In this document: positions 1 through 6,382 of the stretch, in pieces
How the letters are laid out: the number at the start of each line of letters is the position of its first letter
Numbering within the stretch: position 1 is the stretch's first letter
From: JADLEX01 sp964586775
Lineage (GTDB): Bacteria > Lernaellota > Lernaellaia > JACKCT01
Length of the DNA: 6,956 nucleotides
Reading direction: 5' to 3'
NCBI GenBank assembly: GCA_964586775.1
Contig: CAZPJD010000093.1
Span: 1 to 6,956 of the forward strand
Made by a program: the position numbers and the translations under genes
The notes under the pieces: model-generated
Seen by the model: only the letters and a program-made list of their open reading frames with translations
What the model was told of the DNA's origin: nothing
Database searches by the model: none

Positions 1-3
1 GGC

Positions 4-20
4 GGGCGGGGCGGGGCGGG
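4..20 (+). repeat. G-run tract, G-quadruplex-type motif
   Basis: Four runs of three or four G are separated by single C residues (GGG-C-GGGG-C-GGGG-C-GGG). This fits the G3+N1-7 rule for an intramolecular G-quadruplex with one-base loops. It lies at the extreme left edge, about 185 bp before the FNR-like box. All three forward frames are open here for at least 130 bases, so it could also be the low-complexity tail of an upstream gene cut by the window. From 21 to about 195 I see no convincing gene, RNA or promoter. Confidence 0.45.
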
Positions 21-204
21 TGCGGCGTTGCGTCGCATCGGCAAGACGGAGCGTTCACGACCATCCGCGGGTGTCGGATCGACATCAAACGGCCGCCCTC
101 CGACGGTTTCGATTGCCTTTTCGGTGCGGGAGTGAGAAACTGAAGCGGGCTTTTACGAATACGAAACGGCTGTGAAGGTTGCTCGACACGACTTCGCGTC
201 AATT

Positions 205-218
205 TTGACGCTCGTCAA
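205..218 (+). promoter_or_regulatory. FNR/DNR-type operator upstream of the nos cluster
   Basis: The perfect inverted repeat TTGAC-GCTC-GTCAA has the half-site length and 4-nt spacing of CRP/FNR-family boxes (FNR consensus TTGAT-N4-ATCAA; denitrification regulators of the DNR/NNR type use close variants). Its centre (211.5) is 76 bp before the GTG start of the cytochrome gene, a reasonable distance for an activator site. A further GTCAA half-site at 198-202 forms an overlapping palindrome with the TTGAC (GCGTCAA-TT-TTGACGC, 196-211). I could not find a convincing -10 hexamer, so the transcription start is not assigned. Anaerobic or nitrogen-oxide control is inferred from the box shape and the genes downstream. 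Confidence 0.55.
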
Positions 219-274
219 TGGCATTCGACCGTTTTGCGGGCAAAGTGCGGCGTCGTTTTCATCGAACGGTCATC

Positions 275-280
275 AGGAGG
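275..280 (+). promoter_or_regulatory. Ribosome binding site fixing the cytochrome c GTG start
   Basis: A perfect AGGAGG is placed 7 nt before the GTG at 288. The reading frame stays open further upstream, to a TTG at 234, but no ribosome site precedes that codon and the added residues would spoil the signal peptide. The GTG is therefore the better start. Confidence 0.8.
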
Positions 281-287
281 GAATGAA

Positions 288-755
288 GTGATCGGCAAAT
301 GGGTTGCGGTGTTCTTTGCGTCGATGTTGCTCTCGTTTTTCGCGATGGGGTGCGGGCAGGGCGAGGCGCCCAAGTCTCCCGCCGGTGGTCCACCCCCCGC
401 TCCGGCGGCTCCGGCGGCTCCGGCGGCGACAGCGGCCGCGCCCGCGGCGTCGGCGACGGTATCCGATGCGGCGATGGCCGAGGCGAAGAATCTGTTCGCC
501 ACGCGGTGCATGCCCTGTCACGGGGCCGAAGGTCGAGGTGACGGCCCGGCTTCCAAGGGTCTGACGCCGCAGCCGCGCAACTTCCACGATCCCGAGTGGC
601 AGAAGGGCGTGACCGACGAGCACATCGAAAAGATCATCAACTACGGTGGCGCGGCGGTGGGAAAGAGCCCGATGATGCCGCCGAATCCCGATTTGGTCGC
701 GAAGAAGGACGTGGTGGCCGGATTGCGCCAACACATCCGCGAACTGGGGAAGTGA
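288..755 (+). CDS. Monoheme c-type cytochrome, predicted lipoprotein, likely NosZ electron donor
   Basis: This is a 155-residue secreted class I-type cytochrome c. The GTG start at 288 gives a basic N-terminus and a hydrophobic segment (about residues 5-20) ending in AMGC, so Cys22 is the likely lipidated residue, although the lipobox is not canonical. An Ala/Pro-rich linker of about 30 residues follows, suggesting a tethered, flexible heme domain. The single heme site is CMPCH (Cys74, Cys77, His78), followed by a GxGDGPASKGL segment usual in small cytochromes c. Met129 or Met130 in the SPMMPP stretch is the expected sixth iron ligand. The gene sits 42 bp before nosZ, probably in the same transcript and just behind the FNR-like box. 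Clade II nos clusters often carry such cytochromes, and here NosZ has no fused heme domain, so a role as its electron donor is likely but inferred. Confidence 0.88.
   Translation: MIGKWVAVFFASMLLSFFAMGCGQGEAPKSPAGGPPPAPAAPAAPAATAAAPAASATVSDAAMAEAKNLFATRCMPCHGAEGRGDGPASKGLTPQPRNFHDPEWQKGVTDEHIEKIINYGGAAVGKSPMMPPNPDLVAKKDVVAGLRQHIRELGK
400..426 (+). repeat. Three tandem 9-nt repeats coding an Ala/Pro linker
   Basis: CTCCGGCGG is repeated three times without error and codes Pro-Ala-Ala units in the linker between the lipid anchor and heme domain of the cytochrome. Perfect short in-frame repeats like this can change copy number by slippage, which would alter tether length without breaking the frame. 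Confidence 0.7.
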
Positions 756-797
756 CATTTGGTGTGAGGGAGTTTCAACTGGCAGGGGAGGTGTGAG

Positions 798-2768
798 ATG
801 AAACAGGTAGGGATCGTGCTGTTGGCGGTCGGGGTTCTGGCGGCCATCGTGTTCGCGTGCGCGTCGGGTCCCGGCGGGCCGGCCGCGCCGTCCGCGGTCT
901 CGGGCGGGGCGGGGGCGAACATTCAGGAACTCATGAAGGTGCGCAACCTGAGCGAGGCGGATGTGGCCGCGGCGCTCAAGACCTACACGCCGACCGGCGT
1001 GAAGGACGAATACTACACCTTTGCTTCGGGCGGTCACGGCGGTCAGATTCTGGTGATCGGCGTTCCGAGCATGCGCATCCTGAAGACCATCGGCGTGTTC
1101 ACGCCCGAGCCGTGGCAGGGTTACGGCTACGGCGATCAGACCGATGCGCTGCTCAAGACCGGATTTCGACACGAGGGAAAGCCGCTCTACTGGGGCGACA
1201 CGCATCACCCGGCGCTGAGCGAAACGGCCGGCGATTATGACGGCCAGTTTCTCTTCATTGGCGACAAGGCAAATGCGCGCATGGCGGTCATCAACCTCAA
1301 GACCTTCGTGACGCAGCAGATCGTCTCTTCGAATCTGATGGAATCGAACCACGGCGGTGCGTTCGTCACGCCGAACACGGACTACATCATCGAGGCGTCG
1401 CAGTATCCCGCGCCGCTGGGAATGAAGTTCTCGCCGATCGAGAAGTTTCAGGAGGAGTATCGCGGCGTCGCGGTGTTCTGGAAGTTCGATCGAGCCGAAG
1501 GCCGCATCGATCCGTCGAAGTCCTTCGCGCTCGAGCTGCCGCCCTACATGCAGGATCTGGCCGACGCCGGCAAGCTGGCGAGCGACGGCTACGCGTTCAT
1601 CAACAGCTTCAACACCGAGATGTCGTACGGCGGCAACGCCGAAGGCCGTCCGCCGATGGAGTCGGGCGCGTCGCAAAACGACATGGACTACCTGCACGTC
1701 ATCAATTGGAAAAAGGCCGAGGAGGTCGTGAAGGCCGGCAAGACCGAGACGATCGCCGGGATGAAGGTGATCCGTCTGCCCGTGTCGATCGAAGAGGGCC
1801 TGCTGCACTTCATTCCCGAGCCCAAGAGCCCGCACGGCTGCGACGTGACGCCCGACGGCAAGGACATCGTGGTGGCGGGCAAGCTCGACACGCATGCCAC
1901 GGTCTACAGCATCGAGAAGATCAAGGCGCTGATCGAACAGAAGAAATTCGAAGGCAAGGACGCCTACGGCGTGCCGATCCTGTCGCTGCCGGAGTCGATG
2001 CGTGGACAAGTGGAGATCGGTCTCGGTCCGCTGCATACGCAGTTCGACGACAAGGGCAACGCCTACACGTCGGTCTTCATCGAGTCGGTCGTGGCCAAGT
2101 GGTCGCTCGCGGACCTGAAGGTCATCGAAAAAATCCCGTCGCACTACAACATCGGTCATCTGGTCGCCGCGGAAGGCGACACGGTCGCGCCGGACGGCAA
2201 GTACCTGATCGCCATGAACAAGTGGGCGCTGGACCGGTTCGCCGACGTCGGCCCGCTGCTGCCGCAGAACTTCCAGCTTGTGGACATCAACGCGCCGAAC
2301 ATGCAGCTCCTGTATGACATGCCGATCCCGAACGCGGAGCCGCACTACGCGCAGATGATCAAGGCCGACAAGCTCAAACCGATCATCGCTTACACGCCCG
2401 CGGGCCAGGACGCGATCACCGACAAGGCGGATCCGTTCGCGGTCGAGGGCGGCAAGGAAGGGATCGAGCGCAAAGCCGACGGCGTTCACGTGAATATGAC
2501 GGCGATCCGCAGCCACTTCACGCCCGACACCGTCCGCGTGAAGAAGGGCGATCTGGTCCACTTCCATCTTACGAACCTCGAACAGGCCCACGACGCGACG
2601 CACGGCTTCTCCATCGACGCGCACAACGTCAACGTGAGCCTCGAGCCGGGTGAGCACGCGAACGTGACCGTCCGGGCCGACCGTGAGGGCGTGTTCCCGA
2701 TGTACTGCACCGAGTTCTGCTCGGCGCTGCACCTCGAAATGGCCGGGTATTTCCTCGTGGAGCCCTGA
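798..2768 (+). CDS. nosZ: Nitrous oxide reductase, clade II (Sec-type) NosZ
   Basis: A 656-residue multicopper enzyme that reduces N2O to N2 on the outer side of the cytoplasmic membrane. The ATG at 798 follows GGGGAGG by 6 nt. The leader (K2, then hydrophobic to about residue 20) has no twin-arginine motif, so export is by Sec. VFAC at 18-21 could be a lipobox, or ACA could be a type I cleavage site. The N-terminal beta-propeller shows the seven expected CuZ histidines: His136 and His137 (DTHHP), His185 (SNHGG), His300 (YLHVINW), His346 (SPHGCD), His413 (GPLHTQF) and His454 (NIGHLVA). The C-terminal cupredoxin domain has the CuA ligands His602, Cys637, Cys641, His645 and Met648, with Glu639 where clade I has Trp. 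The protein stops just after CuA, unlike Wolinella-type NosZ with a fused cytochrome c. Length is slightly above the roughly 640 of classical NosZ. All ligands are intact, so it should be functional. Confidence 0.97.
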   Translation: MKQVGIVLLAVGVLAAIVFACASGPGGPAAPSAVSGGAGANIQELMKVRNLSEADVAAALKTYTPTGVKDEYYTFASGGHGGQILVIGVPSMRILKTIGVFTPEPWQGYGYGDQTDALLKTGFRHEGKPLYWGDTHHPALSETAGDYDGQFLFIGDKANARMAVINLKTFVTQQIVSSNLMESNHGGAFVTPNTDYIIEASQYPAPLGMKFSPIEKFQEEYRGVAVFWKFDRAEGRIDPSKSFALELPPYMQDLADAGKLASDGYAFINSFNTEMSYGGNAEGRPPMESGASQNDMDYLHVINWKKAEEVVKAGKTETIAGMKVIRLPVSIEEGLLHFIPEPKSPHGCDVTPDGKDIVVAGKLDTHATVYSIEKIKALIEQKKFEGKDAYGVPILSLPESMRGQVEIGLGPLHTQFDDKGNAYTSVFIESVVAKWSLADLKVIEKIPSHYNIGHLVAAEGDTVAPDGKYLIAMNKWALDRFADVGPLLPQNFQLVDINAPNMQLLYDMPIPNAEPHYAQMIKADKLKPIIAYTPAGQDAITDKADPFAVEGGKEGIERKADGVHVNMTAIRSHFTPDTVRVKKGDLVHFHLTNLEQAHDATHGFSIDAHNVNVSLEPGEHANVTVRADREGVFPMYCTEFCSALHLEMAGYFLVEP

Positions 2769-2773
2769 TCCAC

Positions 2774-2780
2774 GGGAGGA
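2774..2780 (+). promoter_or_regulatory. Ribosome binding site before the upstream nosD start
   Basis: GGGAGGA lies 3 nt before the ATG at 2784 and only 6 nt after the nosZ stop codon. Ribosomes finishing nosZ could reinitiate here. No comparable site precedes the alternative in-frame ATG at 2853, where the preceding bases are T- and C-rich terminator tail. Confidence 0.65.
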
Positions 2781-2783
2781 ATC

Positions 2784-4190
2784 ATGCGAGCGATCGAAGG
2801 GCGGAATCCGATCGGGTTTCCGCCCTTCCTTTTTCTTTTTTCCGATCACCCCATGCGCTTGTTGCGAAACATTTTCGTCGCCGCCGTGCCGGCCGTCGTT
2901 GTGGCACTCGGCACTCTCGGACCCGTGATAAAGGTCGCGAGCGCGCGGCTCGAGGCGACCGCGGTCTTGGCGGTCGCGCGTCCCCCGAATTGCCGGACCG
3001 CCAGCGCCAGCGAGGACCTGCGCGCCGTGCTCGCCTCGGCGAGGCCGGGAGACGCGATTTGTCTCGAGCCGGGCAAATACGTGGGACCGCTGACGATCGC
3101 CGACGGCGTGACCCTGTGGGGGCCGCGCGAGGCGGTCGTGAACACAACCGGGGATGGAAATACGATCTCGATGACCGGCGAATCCCCCGCGCTCCTCGGA
3201 ATCTCTGTGAAGGGGAGTGGGTCGCGTTTCGACAAGCAGGACGGCGCGATTCACATCTTCGCGAACGATGCCCGTGTCGAGGAGGTTCACATCGAAGGAG
3301 CGTTGTTCGGCATTGTGGTGGACAAGTCGAGCCGGGCGACGATCCGCGGCAACTTCATCCGGGGTACGGACGAGGAGCAGATCGGGCTGCGTGGAGACAC
3401 CATTCGCCTGTGGGAGACGAACGACTCGCTGATCGAAAACAACACCGTCACGCACGGTCGCGACGTGGTCGTTTGGTACTCGTCGCGCAACGTGTTTCGG
3501 GGCAACGTCATTGAAGGCAGCAGGTACGGGACGCACTTCATGTTCAGCCACGGCAATACGTGCGAAAACAACCGCTACATCGGCAACGTCGTGGGCGTGT
3601 TCGTCATGTACTCGAAGGACACCACGCTGACGCACAACGTCCTTGCCGCCTCGACGGGCGCGGCGGGCATGGGGCTCGGCCTCAAGGAAGCGAGCGCGGT
3701 GACGGCCCGGGGCAACCACTTCATTCGAAACGACACGGGGGTGTATATCGACACCTCGCCGTTCGAGCCGGGCACCGTCGATCTGTTCGAGGGCAACTCG
3801 ATCCAGCTCTCTCGTACGGGCATCCTCTTCCACGCGGCCACGCGGGGAAACCACTTTCGGGACAACCTGCTTCGCGGCAACGGCGAACAGGTCCGCGTGG
3901 ACGGCGGCGGCGACGCGACGGGCACCGAATGGCAGGGCAACGACTTCGACGACTACCGGGGCTACGATCTGGACGGAGACGGATTCGGCGATATTCCGCA
4001 CCGCGAGCGTCGATTGTCGACGGAGATCCGCGCGACGTATCCGGAGCTCGATTTTTTCGCCGGATCCCCGGCCATGTTTCTCGTCAACGCCATGGGCGAG
4101 ATTCTTCCGCTCTACGCGCCGCGCACGATCTTGAGCGACCCGAAACCGCGAATGGGCAATTCGCGCCGCGGAGGCAACGATGCGCATTGA
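2784..4190 (+). CDS. nosD: NosD, periplasmic copper-loading protein of N2O reductase
   Basis: A secreted right-handed parallel beta-helix (CASH/NosD family) protein needed to build the CuZ site of NosZ. It works with the NosF-NosY ABC transporter and accepts copper from NosL. From ATG 2784 it has 468 residues; from the in-frame ATG 2853 it has 445, closer to the usual size of about 435. The second start gives a cleaner signal peptide (MRLLRN, hydrophobic core, VASA cleavage candidate) but has no ribosome site, while the first has a good one. Turn repeats of the helix (GNxFIRG, NNTVTHG, GNVIEG, NNRYIGN, GNHFIRN, NNLLRGN-like) cover about residues 155-365. Family hallmarks are RYGTHFMFSH (247-256) with candidate copper-binding His and Met, VMYS (274-277), and the acidic DLDGDGFGD-IPHR segment (395-407), followed by the FFAGSPAM C-terminal block. 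The end overlaps nosF by 11 nt. Confidence 0.92.
   Translation: MRAIEGRNPIGFPPFLFLFSDHPMRLLRNIFVAAVPAVVVALGTLGPVIKVASARLEATAVLAVARPPNCRTASASEDLRAVLASARPGDAICLEPGKYVGPLTIADGVTLWGPREAVVNTTGDGNTISMTGESPALLGISVKGSGSRFDKQDGAIHIFANDARVEEVHIEGALFGIVVDKSSRATIRGNFIRGTDEEQIGLRGDTIRLWETNDSLIENNTVTHGRDVVVWYSSRNVFRGNVIEGSRYGTHFMFSHGNTCENNRYIGNVVGVFVMYSKDTTLTHNVLAASTGAAGMGLGLKEASAVTARGNHFIRNDTGVYIDTSPFEPGTVDLFEGNSIQLSRTGILFHAATRGNHFRDNLLRGNGEQVRVDGGGDATGTEWQGNDFDDYRGYDLDGDGFGDIPHRERRLSTEIRATYPELDFFAGSPAMFLVNAMGEILPLYAPRTILSDPKPRMGNSRRGGNDAH
2796..2841 (+). terminator. Intrinsic terminator at the nosZ/nosD junction
   Basis: GAAGGGCGGAA (2796-2806) pairs perfectly with TTCCGCCCTTC (2818-2828) around an 11-nt loop. 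It is followed by C, five T, C and six T (2829-2841). This is a textbook Rho-independent terminator, 28 nt after the nosZ stop. It lies wholly within the nosD frame if the 2784 start is used, where its T-tract codes PFLFLF, and upstream of nosD if the 2853 start is used. It likely causes partial termination and/or protects the 3' end of nosZ mRNA, making the NosZ message more abundant than that of the assembly genes. Confidence 0.85.
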
Positions 4191-5064
4191 AACGCACGGC
4201 CTGTCGCGGCGATTCGGCAAGATCGCGGCGCTGACGGACATCACACTGGACATTCCCGCGGGCGGCCAGATCGGACTGATCGGTCCCAACGGTTCGGGCA
4301 AATCCACGCTCACGCGGATTCTCGTCGGCCTGCTGGATTACGAAGGGCGCGTGACGATGGACGGCCTCGCTCCGCGGCGCGACCGGGCGGCGCTCGCGCG
4401 GCGCATCGCCTACGTGCCGCAGGTCGCCCCCAATATCTCCGCGCCCGTCGGGGAGGTGGTCGCGGCGGTTTCGGCGTTTCGCGGCATCCCGACGGCCGAT
4501 GTCGAGCGGATCGGCAAGGAACTCGACCTCGATGTGGCCGCGACAGCCGACAAGCCCTTTCGACGTCTCTCGGGCGGCATGAAGCAAAAACTGCTCGTCG
4601 CGCTCGCGCTGGCGTCGGGCGCGGACTGCTTCATCATGGATGAGCCGACCGCGAGCCTTGATGCGGCGGCGCGCGAGCGCTTCTTTCGGATCTTCGCGGA
4701 ACGCTGCGCGAAAAAGACGGTGGTGCTGTGCTCGCACCGCCTTGAGGAGATGCGTCATCTGGTCGATCACGTCGTCGCGCTCGGGGACGGACGCGCCCAT
4801 TACGCCGGAACCGCCGACGCTTTTCTCACCGCTCACGGCCTTTGTACGATTCAGGTGCGCGTTTCGTCATCCGACTCGGACAATTGGATTCGCGGACTGG
4901 GTTTCGCGCCCGGCGCCGGCAACTGGTGGCACCGCTCCGCGGATCAGGCGGAGAAACTGCGTCTGCTGCCCCGGTTGAGCGAACAACTCGGGAGCCGGAT
5001 CGAGAACCTGCAGGTTCGGGATCTCGAATCCATCTCGCTCCCGTCGAAGGACGATCCGTCATGA
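4180..5064 (+). CDS. nosF: NosF, ABC transporter ATPase for CuZ assembly
   Basis: A 294-residue cytoplasmic ATP-binding cassette subunit that pairs with NosY and drives NosD during copper-sulfur site maturation of NosZ. All ABC motifs are present: Walker A GPNGSGKST (35-43), Q-loop Gln81 (YVPQ), signature LSGGMKQK (130-137), Walker B FIMDEP with Asp154 and Glu155, D-loop SLDA (159-162) and switch His186 (CSHRLEE). A C-terminal extension of about 75 residues follows the nucleotide-binding domain, as in known NosF of about 300 residues. GGAGG lies 5 nt before the ATG at 4180. The start overlaps nosD by 11 nt, and the stop overlaps the nosL start as ATGA, so translation is probably coupled. The separation from its permease gene by nosL is the only oddity. 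The ABC ATPase call is certain; the NosF name rests on context and similarity. Confidence 0.95.
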   Translation: MRIETHGLSRRFGKIAALTDITLDIPAGGQIGLIGPNGSGKSTLTRILVGLLDYEGRVTMDGLAPRRDRAALARRIAYVPQVAPNISAPVGEVVAAVSAFRGIPTADVERIGKELDLDVAATADKPFRRLSGGMKQKLLVALALASGADCFIMDEPTASLDAAARERFFRIFAERCAKKTVVLCSHRLEEMRHLVDHVVALGDGRAHYAGTADAFLTAHGLCTIQVRVSSSDSDNWIRGLGFAPGAGNWWHRSADQAEKLRLLPRLSEQLGSRIENLQVRDLESISLPSKDDPS

Positions 5065-5519
5065 AAAAGCTGACTCCACTTTTCGTCGCGCTCGCCGTTG
5101 TCGGGGCGGCGGTCCTGGTTGCGATCAAGATTTCCGGCACGCGCCCCGGTGGCGCGGTCGAGCCGTCGTGGGACCGGGAGACCTGCGCATTTTGCCGCAT
5201 GCATCTCGCGGAGCGGCCTTTCGCCGCGCAGCTTCACACCGGCGACGCCCGCGTGCTGTTTTTCGACGATCCGGGGTGTCTTTTCGCGTATCAGGATCGG
5301 GAAAAGCCCGAAATGCATGCCCTGTATTTTCGCCACGTCGAGCGCGACGAGTGGGTCATTGGCGACGATGTCGCCTTCGTCTCCGTGCCCGCGTCGCCGA
5401 TGGGATACGGGCTCGGCGCGGTCACGCGGGGGACGCCCGGATCATTCGACATCGCCGAGGCGCGCCGTCGCGCGGCGCACGGCGATTCCGACGGGAGCGG
5501 CGATGCGCCGGCGCACTGA
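5061..5519 (+). CDS. nosL: NosL-family copper chaperone, membrane-anchored
   Basis: A 152-residue periplasmic protein of the NosL family, which delivers Cu(I) to the NosDFY complex for NosZ. The ATG at 5061 shares an ATGA overlap with nosF; the frame runs open upstream but only this start gives a proper N-terminus (MKK plus hydrophobic residues 5-22). Family features seen are CAFCRM (Cys42, Cys45, Met47) in place of the common CxxCGM, FFDDPGC (67-73), and a PMGYGLGA segment (113-120) with a conserved-looking Met114. Studied NosL proteins are usually outer-face lipoproteins with a lipobox Cys. None exists here, so the N-terminus is either an uncleaved membrane anchor or an ordinary signal peptide. 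The last 20 residues are polar and probably disordered. It overlaps nosY by 17 nt. The family call is strong, helped by context. Confidence 0.9.
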   Translation: MKKLTPLFVALAVVGAAVLVAIKISGTRPGGAVEPSWDRETCAFCRMHLAERPFAAQLHTGDARVLFFDDPGCLFAYQDREKPEMHALYFRHVERDEWVIGDDVAFVSVPASPMGYGLGAVTRGTPGSFDIAEARRRAAHGDSDGSGDAPAH

Positions 5520-6342
5520 ACTCCTCGCTGCCGCTCGGCTCGACCTGATGGACGCGCTGCGTTCGCGGTGGGTGGTGACGAACGGGGTCCTCTACGTCAT
5601 CCTCGCGTCCGTCTTCGTGTTCGTGGCCATGCGCGAGTCGAACGTCATGGGGTTCACCGGCACCACCCGCGTGCTCATGTCGTTCGGGCACGCCCTGCTG
5701 CTGCTGCTGCCGCTGCTCGCTCTCATCGCAACCGGCTCTTCGATCAACCGATCGCGCGAAGACGGCGCGCTGGAGCTGCTGCTCTCGCATCCGCTCCCGC
5801 CCGGCGATCATTATCTCGCGGTCACCGTCGTGCGTTTCGGGCTCGTGGTCGCGCCGCTCGTCGTCATCATGCTCGCCATGCCGCTGTATGCCCGCGCCGC
5901 GTTCGGCGACAGCGTGCCATGGTCCTTCATCGCGCGAACGCTGGTCGTGTGCGTCACCCTCGCATGGTGTTTCACGGGCATCGGGATGTGCGTGTCGGTG
6001 CTGGTGCCGAGCCCGGCGCGGGCGATGACCTACATCCTGCTCATCTGGGCCGTCGCCGTGGCGCTGCTCGACTTCGCCCTCATCGGGCTCATGCTTCGCT
6101 GGCGTCTCAACGCGCAAGCCGTGTTCATGCTCGCGTCGCTCAACCCCGTGCAGGCCGCCCGAATGGCCTTGCTGGCCTTCGCCGATCCGGAACTGTCCGT
6201 GCTCGGTCCGGTCGGCTTTTTTCTCGCGGGCAAGGTCGGCACTTCGAAGTTGTTCTTATTGGGAACGATGTGGCCGTTTGTCGCCGGAATCGCCGCGTGG
6301 TGGGCGGGGCGCCGCGCGTTCCTGAACGGGGATTTTGTCTGA
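5503..6342 (+). CDS. nosY: NosY, ABC transporter permease for CuZ assembly
   Basis: A 279-residue integral membrane protein, the permease partner of NosF and membrane base for NosD. The ATG at 5503 follows GGGAG by 5 nt and lies inside the end of nosL; the same frame is open far upstream, but that part is antisense-like shadow of nosF/nosL. Six hydrophobic segments are visible at about residues 26-43, 60-79, 108-130, 144-166, 175-197 and 250-268, matching the NosY fold and the usual length of about 276. The cytoplasmic segment after the second helix, SREDGALELLLSHPLPPGD (84-102), is the family hallmark of ABC-2/NosY permeases, and LNPVQAARM (213-221) is a second conserved spot. Five consecutive CTG codons (5695-5709) form part of the second helix. 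It is not fused to any other domain, and the next gene begins 40 nt on. Confidence 0.94.
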   Translation: MRRRTELLAAARLDLMDALRSRWVVTNGVLYVILASVFVFVAMRESNVMGFTGTTRVLMSFGHALLLLLPLLALIATGSSINRSREDGALELLLSHPLPPGDHYLAVTVVRFGLVVAPLVVIMLAMPLYARAAFGDSVPWSFIARTLVVCVTLAWCFTGIGMCVSVLVPSPARAMTYILLIWAVAVALLDFALIGLMLRWRLNAQAVFMLASLNPVQAARMALLAFADPELSVLGPVGFFLAGKVGTSKLFLLGTMWPFVAGIAAWWAGRRAFLNGDFV

Positions 6343-6382
6343 GGCGCCCCACCGGCGCGCCCGACGTGGAAGGAAGGTTGGC

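Noticed and set aside
205..233. TTGACG at 205-210 as a sigma-70 -35 element
   Set aside because: No TATAAT-like hexamer occurs 16-18 bp downstream; the bases fit better as a half-site of the FNR-type palindrome.
234..287. Upstream TTG-initiated extension of the cytochrome frame
   Set aside because: There is no ribosome site before the TTG, the added 18 residues contain charged and polar residues that spoil the signal peptide, and a perfect AGGAGG precedes the GTG at 288.
2683..3147. Small open frames on both strands over the nosZ/nosD junction
   Set aside because: They have no ribosome sites or recognisable domains and overlap the nosZ CuA region or nosD; they are frame shadows.
273..4313. 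A 1346-codon open frame on the - strand across the cytochrome, nosZ, nosD and the start of nosF
   Set aside because: It is the antisense shadow of strongly GC-biased codon use: the translation is rich in Arg, His, Val and Asp without domains, and it lies opposite genes with intact catalytic motifs.
5695..5709. Five CTG codons in a row as a microsatellite of note
   Set aside because: They encode part of a leucine-rich membrane helix in nosY, where CTG is the preferred Leu codon; the run is short.
6344..6358. GCGCC-N5-GGCGC hairpin between nosY and the last gene as a terminator
   Set aside because: The stem is only 5 bp and no T-run follows; such pairs are expected by chance in DNA this GC-rich.
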